Shown here piece by piece: positions 49,672-59,125 of a DNA stretch of 64,000 bases. The DNA comes from Hirschia litorea (GTDB lineage Bacteria; Pseudomonadota; Alphaproteobacteria; Caulobacterales; Hyphomonadaceae): the NCBI RefSeq assembly GCF_042665075.1, contig NZ_JBHTBR010000002.1, forward strand, positions 62,001 to 126,000. The letters are read 5' to 3'. The position numbers and the translations under genes are program-made. Position 1 is the first letter of the stretch, and the number at the start of each line of letters is the position of its first letter. The notes below the pieces were generated by a model. It searched no databases and had not been told where the DNA came from. It saw only the letters and a list, made by a program, of their open reading frames with translations.

Positions 49672-52014
49672 ATGCGTATCGGTTTTATTCTTTTCATAGC
49701 GTTTTTTGTAAATTGCGTAGCTTTTGCGCAAGTAGACAAAGCAGATATGTCCGGTTTCCAGCAACGGTCCGAGCAATTGGAGGTGATTGCCAATAATCTG
49801 CGTGAAAAGGATGTTGATCTCATTGCGTTACGTGATTCGTTGCGGGATTTGCAAAGAGACGCGGAACAACAATCAGCTCCGCTACGTGCGCAACTTGAAG
49901 CAGCATCATCTGATTTAGAAAGATTGGGCCCAGCACCAGAAGAAGGCGGTCCTCAAGAAGCGGCGAGCATTGCGCGTGAACGTGACAGGCTAAACACGGA
50001 GATATCTCGGTTAAATGGGATTTTGCGTAAATCTGATATCAATATGGCCGAGGCTGACCGATTGATGAAAGAGATTGCAAGCTTGCGCCGTGAGCAATTC
50101 TCATCATCCGTATTTGCGCGCAGTGGGTCAATATTAAGCCCACAAATATGGCAGGATGCATTCGCCCAAGCTGTGACTGATTTTTCACGAGGGAAACAGC
50201 AATTTGTAAACTTTCAAACACGTATGGCAGAGCAAGGTAAGGGGTGGACACCGCTTTTGATTTTGGGTGGTGCGTTCTTGCTCGCCTTTGCTTTTTTCAT
50301 TCCAATACGCCGGCAATTGCAAAAGACGATTGCGCATAGATTGGAGGGTGTTGAGGTGTTGCGCTGGCGTAAAGTGCTAGTGCTAGCAGTGTTTACGATT
50401 GCGCGTTTTCTGCCCGGGCTTGTCGGTGGATATATTATTTACGAAGCGCTGCGATCTATGGGGTTTATCCCTCAAGAAGGTGAGGCGTTGGCGCGTACTA
50501 TATGGTTGGGCTTTGTCGCGCTGAGCATGGTAGATGCCGCTATATCCGGATTAATTGCACCCAATGCACCCAAATGGCGCATTGCAGAATTGGCTGATGC
50601 GCAAGTGTTTAGATTACGAACATTGTTGTTCGTGTCATCCTTCACAATTGTAGCCGAGCGGGTGTTAATGGAGTCCTTGCAGTTAGCTGGCGCAACAGAT
50701 TCAGTTGTGACGTTAGTTAAGGCTGTGACGACGATTATCCTTTCCGTGACCTTATTCATGCTGTCGCGACCGTCAAATTGGCACAAGCATCCAGTGGAAG
50801 ATAATCCCGACGAGGTGAAGGTCATTGAGGCGACGTCTTATTGGTCGCATGTGCGCTTGTTAGGGAGCCTTATTGCGGGTGTTTCTATAGTTGCAGCTTG
50901 TATTGGATATGTTGATTTAGGCCATTATCTTACAACACGAACTTTCTTCCTTGTTGCGCTAGCGGCAGTAGTTTGGGTGTTGAGGTCCATCCTTCATGAA
51001 GTGGTGCGCTTGTTTGATAAGCGGTTCACATTGCCCAATGAAAACGAATCAAAAGAGGCCAATAGTGGACATGAAAATCTATTATTTTACTGGATAGGTT
51101 TTGCAGTAGATTTTGTGGCAATCCTTGCATTTATTCCACCAGCTTTATTGCTGCTTGGCGCTGATTGGGCGGATGTACGTGATGGCATTATGGATGCCTT
51201 TATTGGTTTCAAAATCGGGAATGTGAATTTCTCTGTTTTGAAAATCGTCACGGCAATAGGTGTATTCCTACTGATTCTTTCGCTGACGCGTTTTGTTCAG
51301 AAAACAGCTGAAGTGCGTGTTTTCCCGAAGTCGAGGATAGATGTGGGAGTGCAAAACTCCCTGAAAACGCTCATTGGGTATATCGGGCTGGTCTTTGCAT
51401 TTTTGACGGGGGTGAGCGCGTTTGGGTTTAACCTGTCTAATCTAGCGATTATCGCTGGTGCGCTATCGGTGGGTATTGGTTTTGGATTGCAAAGTATTGT
51501 TAGCAACTTTGTATCTGGATTGATCCTCTTATTTGAACGTCCGATTAAAGTGGGCGATTGGATTGTGACCGCGTCCGGCGAGGGGTTCGTCAAAAAGATT
51601 AGTGTTCGGTCCACTGAGATTGAGACATTTGATCGTGCTTCAGTGATTGTGCCCAACTCTGAGCTTATATCGGGTGCAGTAACCAACTGGACGCATAAAG
51701 ATAAAATCGGGCGCATGGTGATCAATGTGGGAGTGTCTTATGATGCTGACCCAGAAGAAGTGTTGGTGTTGCTTGAAGCCGTTGCTAAAGAAAACACGCA
51801 GGTTTTAAAATATCCGGCACCCTTCGTGTATTTTAGCGATTTTGCGGATAGTTCGCTGAATTTTGAACTGCGCTGTTTCACAAGCGATGTGAAGCAGGGG
51901 ATTATGATACGATCAAATTTACGAGTCGCGATTTTCAAGAAATTGAAGGAAGCAGGGATTTCCATTCCTTTTCCGCAACGCGATGTGCATATTATTTCAA
52001 ACAAAGAGGACTGA
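49672..52014 (+). CDS. Large MscS-family mechanosensitive ion channel
   Basis: A 780-aa membrane protein with a signal peptide (IGFILFIAFFVNCVAFAQ). A periplasmic coiled-coil region of about 150 residues follows, then multiple membrane segments and a C-terminal MscS domain: SLKTLIGYIGLVFAFLTG, LAIIAGALSVGIGFGLQSIVSNFVSGLILLFERPIKVGDWI and IVPNSELISGAVTNWTH. It resembles the MscK/DUF3772-type group that protects cells against hypo-osmotic shock. ATG 49672 lies directly after the transporter gene, so the two are likely one operon. Confidence 0.9.
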   Translation: MRIGFILFIAFFVNCVAFAQVDKADMSGFQQRSEQLEVIANNLREKDVDLIALRDSLRDLQRDAEQQSAPLRAQLEAASSDLERLGPAPEEGGPQEAASIARERDRLNTEISRLNGILRKSDINMAEADRLMKEIASLRREQFSSSVFARSGSILSPQIWQDAFAQAVTDFSRGKQQFVNFQTRMAEQGKGWTPLLILGGAFLLAFAFFIPIRRQLQKTIAHRLEGVEVLRWRKVLVLAVFTIARFLPGLVGGYIIYEALRSMGFIPQEGEALARTIWLGFVALSMVDAAISGLIAPNAPKWRIAELADAQVFRLRTLLFVSSFTIVAERVLMESLQLAGATDSVVTLVKAVTTIILSVTLFMLSRPSNWHKHPVEDNPDEVKVIEATSYWSHVRLLGSLIAGVSIVAACIGYVDLGHYLTTRTFFLVALAAVVWVLRSILHEVVRLFDKRFTLPNENESKEANSGHENLLFYWIGFAVDFVAILAFIPPALLLLGADWADVRDGIMDAFIGFKIGNVNFSVLKIVTAIGVFLLILSLTRFVQKTAEVRVFPKSRIDVGVQNSLKTLIGYIGLVFAFLTGVSAFGFNLSNLAIIAGALSVGIGFGLQSIVSNFVSGLILLFERPIKVGDWIVTASGEGFVKKISVRSTEIETFDRASVIVPNSELISGAVTNWTHKDKIGRMVINVGVSYDADPEEVLVLLEAVAKENTQVLKYPAPFVYFSDFADSSLNFELRCFTSDVKQGIMIRSNLRVAIFKKLKEAGISIPFPQRDVHIISNKED

Positions 52015-52173
52015 AAATAGGCGGTTTCTAAACCAAAACCTCTTAGAAATGGTGGGTGAAATTATAGGTCATAATTGTTTTATCAAGCATGGCTTTTCTG
52101 GATGCAATGTCACTCGCAATTGGTTGGGTATTGGTTTAAGGAGATGTCTGGATTTAGTCTGCGAGGCACCAGC

Positions 52174-53568
52174 ATGACTCAAGAGATAAACGAAGTTATT
52201 TCTCCCCACGAAGAGTTATTGAGCGAAACATCCGGTGTTGATGAAGAAACAGTTGATCTGTTCATTGATCTGGTGGAGGCGGGCGCACGTGATGGGTTGA
52301 TCGTCGCGATGGAAGATTATCACCCTGCCGATATGGCGGATGTGTTTGAGCAGATGCCACGTCAGACGTTCAACACAGCTGTTAAATTGCTCGATGATAT
52401 GCTGCCCGGTGACACGATAGCGGAATTGTCGGAAGATTTGCGGATTGATGCGCTGAATGCATTGTCTGATAAAGTGGTGGCGGATGTTCTGGGAGAACTG
52501 GATTCCGATGACGCTGCGCTTTTGGCATCTGACCTTGAGGATGACCGGCAAGAACGCGTCTTTGAACAGATTAATGCGACCGACCGAGCCGCAATTGAAA
52601 CGTCTCTAAACTTTGATGAGGAAACCGCTGGACGTCTGATGCAGCGGGATTTTGTTGCCGCTCCAGAGTTTTGGACTGTGGGTCAAGCGATTGATCACAT
52701 GCGCTCAACGGAGGATTTGCCGGAGCCATTCTTCGAGGTGTATTTGGTTGATCCTGGTTTTAGATTTGTTGGTGCAGTGCCGCTTTCTGTGTTGATTTGT
52801 GCACCAAGAGAGACGCTGTTATCTGATTTGGGTGTGGATATATCTGCGGCGGTGAAGCCGGATATGGACCAAGAAGAAGTGGCGTACATCTTCCAACAAT
52901 ATAACCTTGCATCGGTGCCTGTGCTTGATGAAGCAGGACGTTTGACGGGTATGATTACTGTGGATGACATGGTGGATGTTATTCATCAGGAGAACAAAGA
53001 AGACATGCTTGCACTCTCGGGGGTGCGCGATGGTGGGTCGTATCAATCCGTATGGGATGCTGTGCAATCACGCGCGCCATGGTTGGGCGTGAACTTGTTT
53101 ACAGCGTTTATCGTGTCAGGTGCGATTTCTATATTTGAAGATACATTGACCGAGATTATTGCGTTGGCTGTGCTGATGCCGGTTGTTGCAGCACTTGGCG
53201 GGAATGCAGGTTCGCAAGCTTTGGCGGTGACAGTGCGGGCGATTGCTGAACGGGATATGCAAGGGGCTAGAGCTGGTCGTGCTGTGCGACGGGAGTTTTT
53301 GACCGCTATGTTTAACGGCGTCGTGTTCTCTGTAGGTGTGGGCCTGATCGCATTAGTATGGTTTAAAGACCCGCAATTAAGCGGTGTGATATCGGTGGCT
53401 ATGTTCTCCACTTTTATCTGGGCGGGAGTGTCGGGCGTTTTGGTCCCGATTGGCTTGGAGAAATTGGGGGCTGATCCAGCTGTGGCATCGTCTGTGTTTG
53501 TGCTGACAAGTGTTGATATTGTGGCCTTTAGCTCGTTTCTCGGGCTGGCGACGGCGGTGTTAATGTAG
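52174..53568 (+). CDS. mgtE: Magnesium transporter MgtE
   Basis: A 464-aa MgtE-type Mg channel. It has an N-terminal superhelical domain (HPADMADVFEQMPRQ, LLASDLEDDRQERVFEQ), a pair of CBS domains (including VPVLDEAGRLTGMITVDDMVDVI) that sense Mg, and a five-segment membrane domain with LMPVVAALGGNAGSQALAVTVRA. ATG 52174 has GAGG seven bases upstream and gives the normal family length; upstream in-frame ATGs at 52075 and 52144 are rejected. It follows two other ion-flux genes in the same direction. Confidence 0.93.
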   Translation: MTQEINEVISPHEELLSETSGVDEETVDLFIDLVEAGARDGLIVAMEDYHPADMADVFEQMPRQTFNTAVKLLDDMLPGDTIAELSEDLRIDALNALSDKVVADVLGELDSDDAALLASDLEDDRQERVFEQINATDRAAIETSLNFDEETAGRLMQRDFVAAPEFWTVGQAIDHMRSTEDLPEPFFEVYLVDPGFRFVGAVPLSVLICAPRETLLSDLGVDISAAVKPDMDQEEVAYIFQQYNLASVPVLDEAGRLTGMITVDDMVDVIHQENKEDMLALSGVRDGGSYQSVWDAVQSRAPWLGVNLFTAFIVSGAISIFEDTLTEIIALAVLMPVVAALGGNAGSQALAVTVRAIAERDMQGARAGRAVRREFLTAMFNGVVFSVGVGLIALVWFKDPQLSGVISVAMFSTFIWAGVSGVLVPIGLEKLGADPAVASSVFVLTSVDIVAFSSFLGLATAVLM

Positions 53569-53645
53569 GCTGCCATAAAAGAGGCACCCTTATTGCATAT
53601 GTTTGGCCAAACGACATGTATAGTAATAAGTTCAGGCCAAACCCT

Positions 53646-55523
53646 ATGACTCTTTCACTTCGTATTTCTCGTGCGGGCCTTGCTCTTATCAAGAGCTTTG
53701 AAGGTTATCGTGAGCGCGCGACACGTCTCCCCGACGGACGTTGGGTTATTGGGCATGGACACGTGAAATCAGCGCGTGAAGGCGTTAGAGTGTCACCTGA
53801 AGATGCTGAAGCACTGTTGGTGTATGACTTAAAGCCAATTGAGCAGGCGTTTGAAGATTTATTATTCTCACCCTTAAACCAGAACCAACATGACGCGCTT
53901 GTATCATTTGTGTTCAATATCTCGCTTGGCCTATTTCGGGACAGTGATGTATTGCACCGATTAAATACAGGAGATCATCTTGGGGCAGCGAATGCGCTAG
54001 AAGCTTGGCGTAAAGCTCGGATAAATGGTCAAGTTTGTGTCGTGGATGCGCTTGTGCGCCGCCGTGCTATTGAAAAAGCACTTTTTCTTGAGCACCCAGA
54101 TGGTCGTGCGACAGCTGCGACTCCATTAGTAGCGCCGCAAATTGATCGCGGTCTTATCGAAGGCCTCTCAGCAAATAAGGTTAGTCCAATAGCGCCGCAA
54201 CCGCCGCGTGAGGATGATGTTGCAGGCATGACGTCGGCTATTGAGAGGTTAATTGCGACTGGGTCTATCAATCCAGAAAGCGCGGGCAATACGCTTGATA
54301 TTGATGCATTGCTGAATCGCAAAGCAGATAAAGGTGAGGCATTTTCTGACGCCACCACCGCTAAAGCCGAACAAGATTTAGAAAAAGACACTAATCTTGA
54401 TGCTTTTAAAGTGGATTTTATCGGAGAAAATGATGCCAATGATTTTAGCAAATACGCCAATGAAAAAGACATTGATTCACAAGAGGCTGAGTTGGATGAG
54501 AACGAAATCGTTTTTATCGGCGAAACTGATGAAGACGTGTTCAGTGCTATTGGTGCGGAAGTAGATGATGCACTGAATACAAGTGAAGCTTCGTCCGATC
54601 CGGTCGTTGATACATTGCCTAAAGAGGTGGAAACCACGCATGAGCGCATCCGCTCAGTTGCGTTGGCGTCTGAAAAAGTTGAACGTCTTGTCGCTAATGA
54701 TGTTTTGCCTGATCAAGATAATGAGCAATCTACCGATTTTGAGGCGGCAAAAGATACTGCAAGTGAATTTGATATCCTGTCTGATGATGATGCAATTATT
54801 GGTTCGCTTAAAATTGACCCAGACACTACAGACGCGGATGCTGCTGAATCACAAGAAACACCAGAAGAAGTTATTCTTAGCTTGCTTGAAGAGAGTGTTG
54901 AGAAAGAAGATCAAACACCTTCCTCAACATCGAAAACACCTCAAGAAGCAGCTGATGCTGTTGCAAAACGCTTAGAGAGTATTTTTGAACCTGACCTTCT
55001 GACACTTACAGAAAAAGTGAATGACAAAGTCCCAGTTGTGGATGATGTAGAAGGTTCAACTCAAGACGCATGGAATTTATCTCAAGGTCTTACGCAGGAC
55101 CAAGAGGAGCTTTCTGTTTTTGATGATGATCGCAAAGCGGAGACACTAAACCCTAAAAAACGTGCCAAAACTGATGTCGAAGCGGCTGCCAAAGAAGAGC
55201 TGCAAACAGGCTATGGCTATGCTGAGAACTCAATTCCTAAAGATCCTCGGTTTGATGCTTTAGAGGAGGAAACAGCCTATGATATTCCTCAAAACGAATT
55301 AGATAATGCCGAAGCATCGCGTTCTGATGGGCGTTTGTGGATTGGTGTTATGTTCGCATCAATCGCTGTTATCGTATTGGGAGTGTTGGATTTTTACAGA
55401 AAAGCGCAACCCGGTAAGATTGTGAACCAAAGCGATATCGCTTTTGGCCCGCTCATGATTGCCATTGGTGGCTTAATATTCCTTATGGCAGCTTATTTCC
55501 TTGTGTCGCGTCGCGGAAAGTAA
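53646..55523 (+). CDS. spmX: SpmX-like polar protein: GH24 lysozyme fold, acidic linker, two membrane segments
   Basis: A 625-aa protein with the layout of SpmX, the polar organiser that localises the DivJ kinase in Caulobacter. Residues 1-150 are a T4-type lysozyme domain (LALIKSFEGYRERA, GRWVIGHGHV). The catalytic Glu equivalent is present (E19), but the position of the second catalytic acid, nine residues later, is Leu28, the change reported for detoxified SpmX domains. Residues about 150-560 are acidic and low-complexity. Two hydrophobic segments near 564-582 and 599-620 end the protein. ATG 53646 is chosen; ATG 53616 would add ten residues. Confidence 0.85.
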   Translation: MTLSLRISRAGLALIKSFEGYRERATRLPDGRWVIGHGHVKSAREGVRVSPEDAEALLVYDLKPIEQAFEDLLFSPLNQNQHDALVSFVFNISLGLFRDSDVLHRLNTGDHLGAANALEAWRKARINGQVCVVDALVRRRAIEKALFLEHPDGRATAATPLVAPQIDRGLIEGLSANKVSPIAPQPPREDDVAGMTSAIERLIATGSINPESAGNTLDIDALLNRKADKGEAFSDATTAKAEQDLEKDTNLDAFKVDFIGENDANDFSKYANEKDIDSQEAELDENEIVFIGETDEDVFSAIGAEVDDALNTSEASSDPVVDTLPKEVETTHERIRSVALASEKVERLVANDVLPDQDNEQSTDFEAAKDTASEFDILSDDDAIIGSLKIDPDTTDADAAESQETPEEVILSLLEESVEKEDQTPSSTSKTPQEAADAVAKRLESIFEPDLLTLTEKVNDKVPVVDDVEGSTQDAWNLSQGLTQDQEELSVFDDDRKAETLNPKKRAKTDVEAAAKEELQTGYGYAENSIPKDPRFDALEEETAYDIPQNELDNAEASRSDGRLWIGVMFASIAVIVLGVLDFYRKAQPGKIVNQSDIAFGPLMIAIGGLIFLMAAYFLVSRRGK

Positions 55524-55548
55524 GTAAGAGGCGGAGTATTGCTCCTGC

Positions 55549-57321
55549 TTAGGGAGTTATATGAAGCGTACGTGCAAGCGGACCATTGATTTCGTTTAAG
55601 GCACGCTTAGTTGCTAAATATCCGCCTTCGACGACACGGTCATAGGCTTTCCAGTCACGAATTTCTGTATCTTCGCTGTCGGGTAAAACCAACATATCAA
55701 TATGTTGTGCCCCTTCATTCGGGTCTACACTGACGGTCGCGGCGCGCATTAGCAATGCTGCGATAGGAGGCGCTGCTTTAAAGCCGTGTTTAAATGTCCA
55801 GCGGAAGAAACCGGGCGGGTTGATAAAGTCTTCAGCATTTAAGCCCTTATCTGCTTGCCCCACATCAATTCCTATATTGCGTCCGCGATGCATGTCTTTG
55901 AGGATGTCTGCCGGAAAATTATTGAGTACGCCGCCATCCACCAAAACCTGATCATCTTCAACAACAGGTGGGAGTATGCCTGGCAATGCGATAGATGCTC
56001 GTAGAGCGTGGCGCAGTAAACCTTCTCGGTGTATGCGAACAGTGCCGTGAGTGAGGTTTGTTGAGACTGTGAAGAATGGGATATCAAGAGATTCTATCAT
56101 CATATCGCCAAAATGTTCTTCAAGTCGGCGGTCCACTTTTAGCCCTTTTACCAGTCCCACGACGGGAAGGTTGTAATCACCAAGAGGATTGGTTTCGACG
56201 AAGGCTTTGCGGATGCGGCGGTCAATCTCACTATCTGACCAGCCAGCCGCGACACACGCAGCAACAACGCCGCCCATTGAAGTGCCACCTACAAAATCAA
56301 TTGGACAATTTGCTTCTCGAAGTGCGCGTACTGCACCGACGCTGGCATAGGCACGTGCTCCACCGCCAGACATGACAAGGCCCACTGAACGTCCCGCCAT
56401 GACACGAGCAAGGCGGCAAGCATCATCATCGGCTAAACCATCCCAATGGAATATACGAGAGGCTTTGGCCGCGTTGCGCCATTTTTCGGGTGTAGCACCT
56501 GTACGAGAATTACCGTGATGGAGCAGGACGACATCAACAAGTTTGAATTGGCGGGTTGGATTATCATCTTCTGGCATTAGTGGAGTCGATGGGTGTGCGT
56601 CTGCCCTTGCCATAACCCAAATGCGGTCAGCATAGCGCATACTCATGCGATACCAATTAGTGTCGCCAACAGTTGCTTTGAATAAAACAATATCGTGGCG
56701 CGATTCCAAATCATCGAAGTAACGCGAATCTTTATCGGCATCGCTTTCATCAACGATTTTTACACGAAGAGAGAGCTTCTCGAGCTCTTGTGCGAGGGTT
56801 TTCGTACGCAGGTCTAAGTCTATTGTTGGTGATGTTGCTAAGAGCGTGAAAACACGAGGCTCTGCGCGTTGAGGCTGTTTACGGCGAGATTTGCGTAAGC
56901 GAAGCAATAGGACGCGGGTGAGGCGTTCTAGTAAGCCTGGGCTGGATTTTATCAGCTTCATGAATCCATTTCGCGTGAGGCGGATGAGTTCAGAATCTCG
57001 CAGGGTATAAACATCGTTATTGTGGCTTTCACCAGCGACAAGAGCGATTTCACCAACGGGCTCACCCGCGCGAATATGGCCTAGAAATTCTGAACTGCCA
57101 TCTATTCTGGGGGTGAAGGCACCTAAAGAGCCAGATATAACAAAATAGATAGCATCTGCGGCGGAGCCTGCTGCCAAGAGCTGTTGTCCACCAGGGACTG
57201 AAAAGTGAGAGACTTCATTTTCAAGCAGTTTCAATGTGGCTTTGGGTACGTCTTGCAAAAAAGGAATACCATCAAGCACCGACTGGGTGAGTTTCTTTTC
57301 TTTACTTGGTAGGAGGCCCAT
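55549..57321 (-). CDS. Patatin-like phospholipase with N-terminal cyclic-nucleotide-binding domain
   Basis: A 590-aa protein related to NTE/PNPLA6-type lysophospholipases. Residues about 20-130 form a cyclic-nucleotide-binding fold (GGQQLLAAGSAADAIYFVISGSL, GEPVGEIALVAGE). A middle region of about 170 residues of unknown fold follows. The patatin domain has the oxyanion loop GLVMSGGGARAYASVG near 315, the nucleophile motif GGTSMGG near 345 and the acid VDGG near 460, so the Ser-Asp dyad is intact. It probably hydrolyses phospholipids or lysophospholipids. It converges on spmX with 25 bases between. Confidence 0.9.
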   Translation of the reverse strand: MGLLPSKEKKLTQSVLDGIPFLQDVPKATLKLLENEVSHFSVPGGQQLLAAGSAADAIYFVISGSLGAFTPRIDGSSEFLGHIRAGEPVGEIALVAGESHNNDVYTLRDSELIRLTRNGFMKLIKSSPGLLERLTRVLLLRLRKSRRKQPQRAEPRVFTLLATSPTIDLDLRTKTLAQELEKLSLRVKIVDESDADKDSRYFDDLESRHDIVLFKATVGDTNWYRMSMRYADRIWVMARADAHPSTPLMPEDDNPTRQFKLVDVVLLHHGNSRTGATPEKWRNAAKASRIFHWDGLADDDACRLARVMAGRSVGLVMSGGGARAYASVGAVRALREANCPIDFVGGTSMGGVVAACVAAGWSDSEIDRRIRKAFVETNPLGDYNLPVVGLVKGLKVDRRLEEHFGDMMIESLDIPFFTVSTNLTHGTVRIHREGLLRHALRASIALPGILPPVVEDDQVLVDGGVLNNFPADILKDMHRGRNIGIDVGQADKGLNAEDFINPPGFFRWTFKHGFKAAPPIAALLMRAATVSVDPNEGAQHIDMLVLPDSEDTEIRDWKAYDRVVEGGYLATKRALNEINGPLARTLHITP

Positions 57322-57488
57322 ACTTTACGCTCATTTATTCATTCCAGCTAAAACTTATATAAGTTTTGGAAACAGGATGTATCAGAATTTTTCTTAGTGT
57401 ATCTGACAATACCAAACAAATGTGTAAGAATTTATGGCTAACCTTTGGTGTTGATTTTTCGTATATTCGTTATCGAGCAGGTCGGTTG

Positions 57489-57971
57489 TTAGTTAATGGT
57501 TGTTTTAGTTTGGTCTGACTGCAAGCCTGTTTGCATGCACTGCCCATAAGCGCGCAGGAATGGGTGTCCATATATGAGCCCAACCGAGCGAGATACTTCC
57601 AATTGAGATGGGATATGGCCGTTTAAGGTTTCAGTCGTCGTTTCTAATTTTTCAAAATAAACTTGTAGGGCTTTGGTTCTTTTGGGGCCAAGAGTCTCAT
57701 CAGTCAGGGCAGCTTTAGCTATACAGCGACACCCGCCAGTATCGCGAATGTCATTATGACTCATTGCGCGATTACAAGCAAAGGCGAGTTCCCCAATGGC
57801 AGTGTTTTCTGGCGTGCTGTTGAGGAATTTGACGCCATCCATTGTTATGCTGAAACACAAAAACAATCCAAGAATAACCCCGATAAAAGACAGAGATCCA
57901 AAGAAGAGGCCACGTAATCGGCTCTTATCTATTTTTGGCTTTTCTTTACGGAAACGTACGGGAAGTGACAC
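57489..57971 (-). CDS. Unknown membrane-anchored protein
   Basis: A 160-aa protein with one hydrophobic segment (LRGLFFGSLSFIGVILGLFLCFSI, residues about 19-42), a basic N-terminus and a C-terminal part with a cysteine cluster (FACNRAM, GGCRC, YGQCMQTG). The topology suggests a cytosolic N-terminus and a periplasmic C-terminal domain stabilised by disulfides. The start is a GTG. I do not recognise the family. It lies alone between the patatin gene and an enzyme gene on the other strand. Confidence 0.65.
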   Translation of the reverse strand: MSLPVRFRKEKPKIDKSRLRGLFFGSLSFIGVILGLFLCFSITMDGVKFLNSTPENTAIGELAFACNRAMSHNDIRDTGGCRCIAKAALTDETLGPKRTKALQVYFEKLETTTETLNGHIPSQLEVSRSVGLIYGHPFLRAYGQCMQTGLQSDQTKTTIN

Positions 57972-58173
57972 GATGCTCTCAAATACAAGTTGTTATTTGG
58001 GTTTTATAGCTAATACTTGCCTATATTGGATTAATTCTGAATAAATGAAATGTGTCTGAAATCAGGTTTTGTGGGCGAACTTACAAATAGTGTGCGTTAA
58101 AACATCGCTGGTGGTTCAGCTTTGGTCTCGTGTATGTTTATGTGATGGCGTGTTTTGAAAAAAGGAATGATCT

Positions 58174-58977
58174 ATGTCCACTTACCAACATATAGAACTC
58201 GATGTTTCGCGCGCGGGTCTCGCGGTCATTCTCATCAATCGACCAGAAGAGCATAATGCGTTTAACACGCTCGTCGTGGAAGAGCTTACTGACGCGATTG
58301 ATTTGGTCGCAAAAACGCCAGAAGTACGCTTTGTGATTTTCCGGGGTGCAGGGGAGGTTTTCTCCGTCGGCGGAGATAAAGAATGGACGAAAGCGGCGAT
58401 TGCCTACACTGAAAAAGAGCATGAAGAAGATGCGTTGGCTATGGCGAACATGCTGCACAAACTTTATGACATGCCGCAAATGACTCTTGCTATGGTGCAT
58501 GGAGATGCGCGTGGCGGCGGTTTGGGTATTGTGGCGGCATGTGATGTCGCGATTGCGATCAAAGGAGTAGGCTTTAGCTTCACGGATGTTTCTCGCGGAA
58601 TATTGCCTGCGACGATAGCGCCTTTTGTCGTGGAGGCAATCGGGCCACGCTGGGCGAAGGCATTGTTTCTCACCAGTGAGACATTTGATGCAGGTTTTGC
58701 CGAGCAAATTGGCTTGGTTCAATACGCTGTTGAGAATGAAGGTGAAATGGAAGAGCTCGCAGAATATCTTGCGGGGCTTGTGTTTAAGGCGAGTCCGACG
58801 GCTGTGGCGAACACGAAGGAGCTTGTCTCTTTTGTGCAGGCTGAACCTATTGATAATTCACTGATGCATGCTGTTGCGAAACGAAGCAGCAAGCAACGCT
58901 CTTCTAGCGAGGGTGTGGAAGGACTGACAGCGATGGTTGAAGAACGTCGGCCTGCATGGGCACCGCGTGAAGAATAA
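58174..58977 (+). CDS. Enoyl-CoA hydratase/isomerase family protein, methylglutaconyl-CoA hydratase-like
   Basis: A 267-aa crotonase-fold protein. VSVGGDKEWTK and HGDARGGGLGIVAACDVAIA form the CoA-binding and oxyanion regions, and GILPATIAPFVVEAIG resembles the methylglutaconyl-CoA hydratase branch of leucine breakdown. Where that branch normally has SEV with a catalytic Glu, this protein has TDV, so Asp replaces Glu. Activity may be altered or the substrate may differ. AAGGAA lies before the ATG. A long hairpin terminator follows at 59049-59090. Confidence 0.85.
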   Translation: MSTYQHIELDVSRAGLAVILINRPEEHNAFNTLVVEELTDAIDLVAKTPEVRFVIFRGAGEVFSVGGDKEWTKAAIAYTEKEHEEDALAMANMLHKLYDMPQMTLAMVHGDARGGGLGIVAACDVAIAIKGVGFSFTDVSRGILPATIAPFVVEAIGPRWAKALFLTSETFDAGFAEQIGLVQYAVENEGEMEELAEYLAGLVFKASPTAVANTKELVSFVQAEPIDNSLMHAVAKRSSKQRSSSEGVEGLTAMVEERRPAWAPREE

Positions 58978-59048
58978 TCGCTCTTAAAATTACAATGCCT
59001 TCATAATGCGAAGATGTTTGCATTTTTTGAACGTATTGATGTGAGACC

Positions 59049-59093
59049 AAAGCCTCTAATGAAAAGGATTTCCTTTTTCTTAGGGGCTTTTTT
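59049..59093 (+). terminator. Rho-independent terminator after the crotonase-family gene
   Basis: AAAGCCTCTAA (59049-59059) pairs with TTAGGGGCTTT (59080-59090), and an inner GAAAAGGA/TCCTTTTTC pairing makes a stem of about 19 pairs, followed by T residues. It is one of the longest hairpins in the window. Confidence 0.9.
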
Positions 59094-59125
59094 GTAAATG
59101 TGTTCTGCGTTTTCTTTCCATTTGA

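Noticed and set aside
54029..54975. Overlapping long frames within spmX (minus strand 206 aa, plus strand 130 aa)
   Set aside because: They arise from the repetitive acidic coding sequence of the SpmX linker and have low-complexity Ser- or Leu-rich translations without start signals.
58138..58722. 194-residue minus-strand frame opposite the crotonase-family gene
   Set aside because: It is the antisense shadow of a well-conserved enzyme gene and resembles no protein family I know.
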